Source: Gammaproteobacteria bacterium
GTDB taxonomy: Bacteria > Pseudomonadota > Gammaproteobacteria > JAPPPA01
Direction: 5' to 3'
NCBI GenBank assembly: GCA_028817755.1
Contig: JAPPPA010000053.1
Coordinates: 11,601-20,382, forward strand
Length of the DNA: 8,782 nucleotides
Shown: in pieces, positions 1-6,196 of the stretch
How positions within the stretch are numbered: the first letter of the stretch is position 1
Layout: every line of letters starts with the position of its first letter
Program-made: the position numbers and the translations under genes
The notes under the pieces: model-generated
Databases searched by the model: none
Told to the model about the DNA's origin: nothing
The model's input: the letters and a program-made list of their open reading frames with translations, nothing else

Positions 1-206
1 CTTCTCAGGCAGCTGCGGTAGAAGAGACTGCGCCACAAGCAGAGCCCTCCCAACAGCCGCGTGCGGCACAACGCCCCCCGCAGCGCCAACAAGCGCCGCG
101 CAAGCCGGCTACCGTACAGCGCCAGATGCCTAAGGTAGGGCGAAACGATCCTTGCCCTTGCGGCTCAGGAAAAAAATACAAACAATGTCATGGTAAGCCG
201 CAGTAA
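1..206 (+). CDS. secA: SecA preprotein translocase ATPase, C-terminal fragment
   Basis: This is the 3' end of secA; the gene begins outside the window and the reading frame enters at base 3. SecA is the cytosolic motor ATPase that drives unfolded preproteins through SecYEG. About 67 residues are visible. First comes a low-complexity linker rich in Ala, Gln, Pro and Arg. Then comes the diagnostic SEC-C zinc-binding tail RNDPCPCGSGKKYKQCHG, with the Cys-X-Cys-X8-Cys-His ligand set intact, ending in TAA at 204-206. In characterised SecA proteins this tail binds zinc and contacts SecB and ribosomes. The motor domains are not visible, so the call rests on the tail alone. SEC-C motifs occur in other proteins, but the basic Pro/Gln-rich linker and the argJ/mutT/zapD neighbourhood make SecA very likely. 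Confidence 0.93.
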   Translation, partial: SQAAAVEETAPQAEPSQQPRAAQRPPQRQQAPRKPATVQRQMPKVGRNDPCPCGSGKKYKQCHGKPQ

Positions 207-242
207 CTTATATTTGAGAGTGTAAGGCTTAAACTAGACAGT

Positions 243-274
243 AAAAGGGCGCGATTATCGCGCTCTTTTTATTT
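243..274 (+). terminator. Rho-independent terminator of secA
   Basis: A 12-bp stem (243-254 pairing with 258-269, one G-T wobble at 248/264) has a GC core GGGCGCGA/TCGCGCTC and a TTA loop. It continues into the T-rich run TTTTTATTT. It begins 36 nt after the secA stop and ends 28 nt before the argJ start, so it should separate secA from argJ transcription. I see no convincing sigma-70 promoter between it and argJ. argJ may rely on a poorly matching promoter overlapping the hairpin, or on read-through from secA. Confidence 0.88.
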
Positions 275-302
275 AGACAACTTTCTAAATGGACACAAAA
301 AC

Positions 303-1511
303 GTGGCAGTAAATTTAAAAGCTCCCGAGAATTTGTTACCTGTCGCTGGTGTGGAGCTGGCGGCTTACGCTGCGGGCATTCGCTATAGCGGCCGTGATGA
401 TGTTGTACTGCTTCGCTTTGCTGAAGGTAGTGAGACGGCAGCTGTGTTTACTCAGAATGCGTTTTGCGCAGCGCCGGTACAGTTGGCGAAACAACGCCTC
501 CTTGAGACTTCACCACGTGCGTTGCTAATTAATTCAGGTAACGCAAACTGCGGTACTGGCGATGCGGGTATGCAAGCGGCGTTAGAGAGTACGGCGGCAT
601 TTGCTGCCGCGGCGGGCTTGTCTGCTGAAGAGGTACTGCCGTTCTCAACGGGGGTGATTGGTGAGTTACTACCAACCGAGCCATTTTTAACAAGCGCGGC
701 GCCCGCAGTTGAGTCTTTGGCTGTTGATAAGTGGAGTGAAGCGGCTGCAGCGATTATGACAACGGACACTGTTGCTAAAGCAAAGAGTATCGAATTGCCA
801 TTAAGTAACGGCACGATCACGCTCACAGGTATGGCGAAAGGCTCGGGCATGATTTGTCCTAACATGGCCACAATGCTGGGCTTTGTTGCAACTGACGCAG
901 CGATTGAAAAGCCAGTGTTACAGGCTGTATTGAGTAAAGCCGTTGCACATAGCTTTAATGCCATTACGGTTGATGGTGATACCTCCACAAACGATGCTTG
1001 CACGTTAACGGCTACCGGTGCTTCTGGTGTGGTTTTGTTAGAAGAGGATCAGGAGAAATTTGCTGAGGCGGTAACGGCGCTTCTGCAGCACCTTGCTCAG
1101 GCCATCATTCGAGATGGCGAGGGCGCGACTAAGTTTGTTGCCGTGAATGTTTCGGAAGCAAGCTCAGAAGCAGAGGCAAAATCGGTGGCCTACACTGTTG
1201 CGCATTCGCCTTTGGTTAAAACAGCGCTGTTTGCGAGTGACCCGAATTGGGGACGTATTCTCGCTGCAGTAGGGCGCGCGCCTGTCGATGCCTTGGATGT
1301 CAGCAAAATTGATATTGCGCTAGATGCTGTTGCCATTGTAGAGGCAGGTGGTGTCGCACCTAGTTATACGGAAGAAGCTGGTCAAGCTGTTTTTGATCAA
1401 GAAGAGTTGTCGATCAGTATTACCTTGGGTCGGGGTGACGCAAGCTTCACTATGTGGACGTCGGATTTATCGCATGAGTATGTGCGCATCAATGCTGAAT
1501 ACCGTAGTTAA
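303..1511 (+). CDS. argJ: Glutamate N-acetyltransferase / ornithine acetyltransferase ArgJ
   Basis: ArgJ transfers the acetyl group from N-acetylornithine to glutamate, closing the cyclic arginine pathway. Many ArgJ proteins also make N-acetylglutamate from acetyl-CoA, and the sequence does not tell whether this one does. At 402 residues it is full length. The self-cleaving Ntn-type site is intact: KGSGMICPNMATML (179-192), with Thr190 as the expected N-terminal nucleophile of the beta chain after autocleavage between Ala189 and Thr190. STGVIGE (115-121) supplies the oxyanion-hole Thr-Gly pair. DGDTSTND (224-231), DGEGATKF (271-278) and the C-terminal NAEYRS are also family hallmarks. The start is GTG, with only a short GGA (291-293) nine bases upstream. 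An ATG at 289 is out of frame. The secA terminator lies just upstream, and a Nudix gene follows after 5 nt, suggesting co-transcription. Confidence 0.97.
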   Translation: MAVNLKAPENLLPVAGVELAAYAAGIRYSGRDDVVLLRFAEGSETAAVFTQNAFCAAPVQLAKQRLLETSPRALLINSGNANCGTGDAGMQAALESTAAFAAAAGLSAEEVLPFSTGVIGELLPTEPFLTSAAPAVESLAVDKWSEAAAAIMTTDTVAKAKSIELPLSNGTITLTGMAKGSGMICPNMATMLGFVATDAAIEKPVLQAVLSKAVAHSFNAITVDGDTSTNDACTLTATGASGVVLLEEDQEKFAEAVTALLQHLAQAIIRDGEGATKFVAVNVSEASSEAEAKSVAYTVAHSPLVKTALFASDPNWGRILAAVGRAPVDALDVSKIDIALDAVAIVEAGGVAPSYTEEAGQAVFDQEELSISITLGRGDASFTMWTSDLSHEYVRINAEYRS

Positions 1512-1516
1512 TTACC

Positions 1517-2512
1517 ATGATCATTGATGTTGCTGCGGGTGTATTGATTAATGTCAATCAAGAGGTGTTAATTGCTCAGCGCCCCGAAGGCAAACACATG
1601 GCCGGCTATTGGGAATTTCCAGGCGGTAAGTTTGAAGCAGGTGAAACCGCGAGTGAGGCGTTGCACCGTGAGCTTAATGAAGAGCTTGGGGTGGAAGTGT
1701 GCGACAGCGAGCCACTGATTGAGTTGGTTCATCACTATCCTGAGCGTAGCGTGCGTTTACATGTACGTGTTGTGCGTGAATGGTCGGGTGAGCCTCAAAG
1801 CCTAGATCAGCAAGCTTTGGCGTGGGCGGCAAAAGCAGACTTGGCAAATTGGCGGTTGCTACCAGCGGATGGTCCTATCGTGAATGCGATTGTGCTACCG
1901 AGCTTGATCGCGGTATCGCCTGCTGTGCCAGTTGATATGGACTGGGAGCAATTATCGGCAGAGCTAACAGCCTTATTGAAGCAAAACGTTAACCAACTGC
2001 ATTGGCGTCAAGATGCCTTTACGGTGAATTCGGCTCCGTCTACCGCTGCGCAACAGCAGGCAGAACGTGTAGCGCGATGGGCCCTAGATAACGGTGTGAC
2101 TGCCTGCTTACATGAAACAAACATAGAGCTAGGCAATGCTTGGGCTTCGCGTCTAGGGTTTTCTGGGTTGCATTTGCCGGAGCAAGAAGTTGCTCGGCTG
2201 GAGGCCGTGCAAGTTGATAGAGATGCTATTTTAGGTGGCCAACTGAAATGGCTTTCAGCTTCTTGCCATGATGGTAAAGCTGTTTCTCGCGCTGAGGCGT
2301 TAGGCGTAGATTACGCATTGCTAGGCACTGTGCAGGCTAGCGACTCGCATCCAGGTGCTGAGTTGCTTGGATGGAATGAGTTTGCGTCGCTGGCGGAGCC
2401 AGCCAAAATGCCAATCTATGCTATTGGTGGTTGTGCTTTAAATGATGCTACCCGAGCGAAACTGCACTCAGGGCAGGGCATTGCTGCCATTGGTGCGTTC
2501 TTTAGAAGCTAA
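1517..2512 (+). CDS. Two-domain protein: MutT-type Nudix hydrolase fused to a ThiE-like domain
   Basis: The N-terminal half (about 1-130) is a MutT-like Nudix domain. WEFPGGKFEAGE leads into a complete Nudix box: Gly37, Glu43, Arg51-Glu52, Glu55-Glu56, Gly58. Such domains hydrolyse oxidised nucleoside triphosphates such as 8-oxo-dGTP, which is the likely role here. The C-terminal half (about 141-331) has the layout of thiamine-phosphate synthase/TenI barrels: LHWRQ (161-165), LHLPEQE (218-224), SCHD (249-252), VDYALLG (264-270) and YAIGGC (301-306). Several ThiE active-site positions differ; the usual Pro-Thr-x-Thr-Lys phosphate loop reads QASDSHPG. Thiamine synthesis is therefore doubtful. 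The same fusion occurs in other gammaproteobacteria, including the Pseudomonas mutT neighbour of argJ and secA. The ATG lies 5 nt after the argJ stop with no clear Shine-Dalgarno, so coupling to argJ is plausible. The 3' end overlaps zapD by 11 nt. Confidence 0.93.
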   Translation: MIIDVAAGVLINVNQEVLIAQRPEGKHMAGYWEFPGGKFEAGETASEALHRELNEELGVEVCDSEPLIELVHHYPERSVRLHVRVVREWSGEPQSLDQQALAWAAKADLANWRLLPADGPIVNAIVLPSLIAVSPAVPVDMDWEQLSAELTALLKQNVNQLHWRQDAFTVNSAPSTAAQQQAERVARWALDNGVTACLHETNIELGNAWASRLGFSGLHLPEQEVARLEAVQVDRDAILGGQLKWLSASCHDGKAVSRAEALGVDYALLGTVQASDSHPGAELLGWNEFASLAEPAKMPIYAIGGCALNDATRAKLHSGQGIAAIGAFFRS

Positions 2513-2514
2513 AG
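2500..2514. repeat. Inverted repeat at the convergent gene ends
   Basis: CTTTAG-AAG-CTAAAG is a perfect 6-bp inverted repeat with a 3-nt loop. It holds the TAA of the Nudix/ThiE gene (2510-2512, plus) and the TAA of zapD (2504-2502, minus), so both genes end inside it. The stem is short and has no T-run on either side, so it is at best a weak bidirectional terminator. It may simply reflect the two stop codons facing each other. Confidence 0.5.
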
Positions 2515-3326
2515 CAGGCTAGCTCGAAGTCGACGTCTTCTAGTACTTGGCTTGGGCGCTTGTCCCATTCGGCCTGATGCATAAAGCGAATCGATAAACG
2601 GTGGCGTCCGCCACTGATTTCTGGGTAGATGTTTAGATGCGAAGGTAGGTATACCTGCACCATCTTCGGGGCACGCTGAAGATTAAAGGTGAGGTGGAAG
2701 ACGCCGCGCTGAGATTGCTCTGCTTTGGGTATGGCGCTCTCACGCAAAATTTTCAGATAAAGGTTAAGGCCTTCTCTAAGTACGTCAAAGGTTGAGAACC
2801 ATTGGCGTAGATCGGCTTGTTGTGCTTCTACAGGTTGCTGTAGCCACAAATGTAGTTGTGGAATATCAAATACGCAGGTGCCACCGGTAATGCTGCTACG
2901 TTGGCGAATGCTATGAATTAGTTCGTGGTCACGTAGCTGGTGCCCGGGCTGGCCCGTATAGGCGTTTAGGCGCATTACCGCGGCGTCGACTTTTTGTTTG
3001 GTGGCAGCGAGGCGTTGCTGATCTAAGTCTTCTCGATGTCGAAGAGTGCCGAGCTGGGTGCTGTAATGTCCGAGCTCTTTGGTCATCTCGCCGCGCACGT
3101 CGCCACGGCCGAGTAAGTTAAGAATATCGATGAAGTTTGCGAGCGTTTGTCGGCGATCCCATTCGGATTTGCCCGCCATGGTGTGTTCGGCCAATTGGAA
3201 CAAAAATTCCAAGCGAAGAAAGCTACGAACTTTCTCGTTGAGGGGTTGTTCGTATAAGACTTTTTCCACAACCGTATCGGTAGCGGTTAATTCCGGTGAG
3301 CTAAATGAGCCACCTTGAGCGTCCAT
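2502..3326 (-). CDS. zapD: Cell division protein ZapD (FtsZ-associated, formerly YacF)
   Basis: ZapD is a cytosolic dimeric protein that crosslinks FtsZ filaments and stabilises the division ring. The family signature VLYEQPLNEKVRSFLRLE (23-40) is clear. A long helical region follows, then CVFDIPQLHLWLQQP (151-165), and a C-terminal beta-rich half with VYLPSHLNIYPEISGG (225-240) typical of the family. With the ATG start it has 274 residues, about 20 more than usual. The first 19 residues are Ser/Thr-rich and not family-like. An in-frame GTG at 3269 would give 255 residues beginning EKVLYEQPL after the initiator, but it has no visible ribosome site. The ATG has a modest GGA nine bases upstream, so I keep it with reservation. 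The gene lies 134 nt downstream of coaE on the same strand and overlaps the convergent Nudix/ThiE gene by 11 nt. No promoter was found in the gap, so transcription may continue from the pil/coaE operon. Confidence 0.95.
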   Translation of the reverse strand: MDAQGGSFSSPELTATDTVVEKVLYEQPLNEKVRSFLRLEFLFQLAEHTMAGKSEWDRRQTLANFIDILNLLGRGDVRGEMTKELGHYSTQLGTLRHREDLDQQRLAATKQKVDAAVMRLNAYTGQPGHQLRDHELIHSIRQRSSITGGTCVFDIPQLHLWLQQPVEAQQADLRQWFSTFDVLREGLNLYLKILRESAIPKAEQSQRGVFHLTFNLQRAPKMVQVYLPSHLNIYPEISGGRHRLSIRFMHQAEWDKRPSQVLEDVDFELACFSF

Positions 3327-3425
3327 AATACCGTTTCCATGTTTGCGTCTACCTCCATGGCCGCGCTCTAGGTCTTGCTATTTTGATTGCGCGGGTTTCT
3401 CTTATTGTCGAGTATTGTGACGTGC

Positions 3426-3439
3426 TTAGCAAATGCTAA
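3426..3439. repeat. Short inverted repeat in the coaE-zapD gap
   Basis: TTAGC-AAAT-GCTAA is a perfect 5-bp inverted repeat about 20 nt after the coaE stop. It lacks a T-run on the minus strand and is AT-rich, so it does not look like a terminator. It is the only structured element I see in the 134-nt gap at 3327-3460, which holds no further gene. Its role is unknown. Confidence 0.3.
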
Positions 3440-3460
3440 TGCGTTGTAAGGGAAATTTCT

Positions 3461-4087
3461 TTAGCTTGTTTTGAGTTGATTGGTATATTTTTGGTGCAAT
3501 TCTTCAACTTGGCGGCGCATTTCTGCGAGCGAGTTGTTGTTGCGAATGACATCATCAGCCATTGCTAAACGGCTCCGGCGGTCTTGTTGCGCATCTATCA
3601 TTGATTGGGCTGCGTCTTCGGTCATGTTATCTCTTTGGCAGAGGCGCATGAGTTGGACGTCTTCAGCGGCATCGACGACGACAGTACGGTGTAAGTGAGA
3701 TTGGATACCAAGCTTTTCCAGAATTGGAACCATAGCGATTACGTATGGCGAGCCTTGCTCGGCTGCTTTGCACTGGCTCACTAGCTCTGTGCGAATGGCA
3801 GGGTGCAGAATGGCTTCGAGCTTTTTACGTTCATCGGGATCAGCAAAAACGTGACTGCGCATTTTGGCCCGGTCTAACTCGCCTTCTGCGGTAATAAAGT
3901 CATTGCCAAATTGTTGAGCGATAGTCTCTAGCTCAGCCCTGCCAGGCTTAACAACGTCACGGGCCACTTGGTCGGCATCAATAACCGCGATACCTAGGTC
4001 GGCGAAGACTTTACCCACCGCAGATTTGCCGCAGGCGATGCCGCCAGTCAGTCCTACCCATGGCGTCGGGGAAATATCCATACTCAT
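3461..4087 (-). CDS. coaE: Dephospho-CoA kinase CoaE
   Basis: CoaE phosphorylates the 3'-hydroxyl of dephospho-CoA with ATP, the last step of coenzyme A synthesis, in the cytosol. The start used here gives 208 residues, normal for the family. The P-loop GGIACGKS (15-22), with Lys21 and Ser22, sits close to the N terminus as expected. DADQ (37-40), LHP (94-96), VPILEK (120-125) and RLAMADDVIRN (173-183) are family motifs. The open frame extends upstream to an ATG at 4156, but that would add 23 residues lying entirely inside pilD. The ATG at 4087 forms a 4-nt ATGA overlap with the pilD TGA, a classic translational-coupling arrangement, and is preferred. A further in-frame ATG at 4081 would give 206 residues. 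It is the last gene of the tight pilB-pilC-pilD-coaE run, an arrangement also known in Pseudomonas. Confidence 0.96.
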   Translation of the reverse strand: MSMDISPTPWVGLTGGIACGKSAVGKVFADLGIAVIDADQVARDVVKPGRAELETIAQQFGNDFITAEGELDRAKMRSHVFADPDERKKLEAILHPAIRTELVSQCKAAEQGSPYVIAMVPILEKLGIQSHLHRTVVVDAAEDVQLMRLCQRDNMTEDAAQSMIDAQQDRRSRLAMADDVIRNNNSLAEMRRQVEELHQKYTNQLKTS

Positions 4088-4956
4088 ATTTTTAGTAGCA
4101 ACTCTGACAAGGGTTGGCCCCACCATAGGTGGATAAGGCCGCCGAGCGCAAGCCAAGGCCCAAAGGGCATGGCTTGTTGGGCTTTGAGGTGGCCACTGAT
4201 GCGTTGGGCAATGCCGAAGCTAGCGCCGCTTATCGACGCGATTAGAATAATGGCGGGCAGTGCTTGCCAACCAAACCATGCGCCTAGCGCGGCGAGTAAT
4301 TTGAAATCACCGTAGCCCATACCTTCTTTTCCGGTGATTAGCTGAAAGCCTTTAAAGCATGCCCATAAAACGCCATAGCCTGCGGCGGCACCCACAACGG
4401 CCTCTGTAAGGTTAATGAAAGTGCCGTTTATATTGATTAATAAACCGGCCCACAATAGGGGAAGCGCGATAGCATCGGGGATGAGCTGTGTGTCCCAATC
4501 AATTAACGCAATGGTGAGCAGTGTCCACGTTAAAGTGAGGGCAAGAAGGCCTTGCCAGCCTGCTGGGAAATAGTAGGCGGTTATGGCTCCGAGTAGGCCG
4601 CCAATCAGCTCTACAATGGGATAGCGGCTGCTGATAGAGGTTTGGCAATCTGCACACTTACCGCGAAGTATTAACCAGCCTAATATCGGTAGGTTGTGAT
4701 ACCAGCGAATTGGGTGCTTGCAATGTGGGCAGTGAGAGTTTGGTTTTGATAGCGTAAAGCCGCTGGCTTTAGGGGGCTTTACGCCAAGTTGCTCGGCTGC
4801 TGCCTGATTCCACTCATCATTGAGCATGATGGGCAGGCGCCAAACAACGACATTAATAAAGCTGGCAATACAGCTGCCGAATATGAAGGCAAAGACATAC
4901 CAAAGGACGGGTTGTGCGTTTAATGCACTGGTGATGCTATCGAAGCTTGTTAGCAC
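4084..4956 (-). CDS. pilD: Type IV prepilin peptidase / N-methyltransferase PilD
   Basis: PilD is the inner-membrane aspartic protease that removes the short leader from type IV prepilins, and usually from type II secretion pseudopilins, then methylates the new N-terminal Phe. At 290 residues it matches the family length. It has a first membrane segment (about 17-39), then a cytosolic loop with the paired zinc cysteines Cys76/Cys79 and Cys101/Cys104. Further hydrophobic helices follow. The catalytic aspartates are Asp153 (in LIDWD) and Asp217 (in GMGYGDFK), 64 residues apart as in Pseudomonas PilD (Asp149 and Asp213). The start is GTG, 2 nt after the pilC TAA. An AGG six bases before it lies in the end of pilC, and no better start is available. 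The 3' end overlaps coaE by ATGA. Its substrate PilA is encoded in the same cluster. Confidence 0.97.
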   Translation of the reverse strand: MLTSFDSITSALNAQPVLWYVFAFIFGSCIASFINVVVWRLPIMLNDEWNQAAAEQLGVKPPKASGFTLSKPNSHCPHCKHPIRWYHNLPILGWLILRGKCADCQTSISSRYPIVELIGGLLGAITAYYFPAGWQGLLALTLTWTLLTIALIDWDTQLIPDAIALPLLWAGLLININGTFINLTEAVVGAAAGYGVLWACFKGFQLITGKEGMGYGDFKLLAALGAWFGWQALPAIILIASISGASFGIAQRISGHLKAQQAMPFGPWLALGGLIHLWWGQPLSELLLKI

Positions 4957-4958
4957 GG

Positions 4959-6182
4959 TTAACCTACTACGGCGCCGAGCTTGAAGATTGGTAGGTACAT
5001 AGCAACGATGAGGCCGCCGACAATAATGCCGATCACTGAAATGATCAGCGGTTCTAGTAAGCTAGTCAGTGCATCGACGGCATCGTCGACTTCACGTTCG
5101 TAAAAGTCCGCGACTTTCCCTGACATGTCATCTAGGGCGCCTGACTCTTCGCCAATCGCAATCATCTGGATAGCTAGGTTAGTGAAAACTTCGCTTTGGG
5201 TCATGCTCAGATGCAATGGCTGACCGGTCGACACATCGTCTTTCATGGTAACAACGGCTTTCTCGTAAACCTTATTGCCTGTTGCGCCGGCAACTGAGTC
5301 TAGGGCGTCTACAAGCGGAACACCGGCTGAAAACATGGTGGAAAGGGTGCGTGCGTAGCGGGCGATCGCTGATTTCACAAGGATTTCCCCAACGACCGGG
5401 AGCCTGAGCATCAGTTTGTCTGTGGCAAACACATATTTCGGTGATTTCTGTCGCCCTTGTTTATGTCCCCAACCGGCAAGGATGAGCACGCCTAAGACAA
5501 GCCACCAATTGGATTGGGCCCACTCTGATAGGTTGATAACGAATAAGGTAAATGCCGGTAAGTCGGCGCCGAAGCCTTGGAATAGAGATTGGAACTGAGG
5601 TACCACGAAAACCAGCAAAATAGCCGTAACGGAAAAGGCGACCACAATAATGGAAGCTGGGTATACCAAAGCCTTTTTGATTTTGGCTTTCAGAGCTTCG
5701 GTTTTTTCTTGGTACGTTGCTACTTTGTCGAGTAGGGCTTCTAGCGCGCCCGAGCGCTCTCCGGCTTCAACAAGGTTGATGTAGAGATCGTCAAAATATT
5801 TAGGGTGTTTTGATAACGCTTCACTCAGTGATGTGCCTGATTCAACTTCATTCTTAATGGCACTGACTAGCTCCTGCATTTTGGGATTGGCGTCACCGCG
5901 TCCAATGATGTCGAGTGACTGTACGAGCGGTACACCGGCTTGCATCATGGTCGCCATTTGGCGGGAAAGTATCGCAATATCTTTAGGCGTAATTGCCTTA
6001 CCTTGGCCAAATGAAAATAGCTGCGACTTTTTTCTGACCTTGAGGACGGCAACGCCTTGGCCACGTAATACGCTGCGTACGGCCGCTTCGTTTGCGGCGG
6101 CCATTTCACCCTTCATGCGCCGACCTTTCCGGTCGGTGCCTTCCCATGTGTATCGTGTATCGGTTGCTGCTTGTGAGGCCAT
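4959..6182 (-). CDS. pilC: Type IV pilus inner-membrane platform protein PilC
   Basis: PilC is the polytopic inner-membrane protein of the GspF family on which the pilus is assembled, and it couples to the PilB motor. At 407 residues it is full length. A cytosolic N-terminal region (1-66) precedes two homologous T2SF domains (about 70-195 and 272-398). Their internal repeat is easy to see: RQMATMMQAGVPLVQSLD (74-91) against RTLSTMFSAGVPLVDALD (278-295). Each domain also carries a GE-x-SGAL helix (141-147 and 344-350). Three hydrophobic segments lie at about 172-195, 222-239 and 378-399, as expected. The ATG start is 14 nt after the pilB stop with only a weak purine-rich site (AGAAA), consistent with coupling. 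pilD begins 2 nt after its TAA. No anomaly was seen. Confidence 0.97.
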   Translation of the reverse strand: MASQAATDTRYTWEGTDRKGRRMKGEMAAANEAAVRSVLRGQGVAVLKVRKKSQLFSFGQGKAITPKDIAILSRQMATMMQAGVPLVQSLDIIGRGDANPKMQELVSAIKNEVESGTSLSEALSKHPKYFDDLYINLVEAGERSGALEALLDKVATYQEKTEALKAKIKKALVYPASIIVVAFSVTAILLVFVVPQFQSLFQGFGADLPAFTLFVINLSEWAQSNWWLVLGVLILAGWGHKQGRQKSPKYVFATDKLMLRLPVVGEILVKSAIARYARTLSTMFSAGVPLVDALDSVAGATGNKVYEKAVVTMKDDVSTGQPLHLSMTQSEVFTNLAIQMIAIGEESGALDDMSGKVADFYEREVDDAVDALTSLLEPLIISVIGIIVGGLIVAMYLPIFKLGAVVG

Positions 6183-6196
6183 GGTATTTCTATCGC

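Noticed and set aside
289..291. An ATG just before argJ as its start
   Set aside because: It is out of frame with argJ; the GTG at 303 gives the normal ArgJ N terminus.
452..1003. A 183-codon minus-strand open frame inside argJ
   Set aside because: It is antisense to a strongly conserved gene, its protein is Ala/Ser-rich with no family resemblance, and it has no upstream signals.
3426..3439. The inverted repeat after coaE as an intrinsic terminator
   Set aside because: The stem is only 5 bp, AT-rich, and not followed by T bases on the minus strand.
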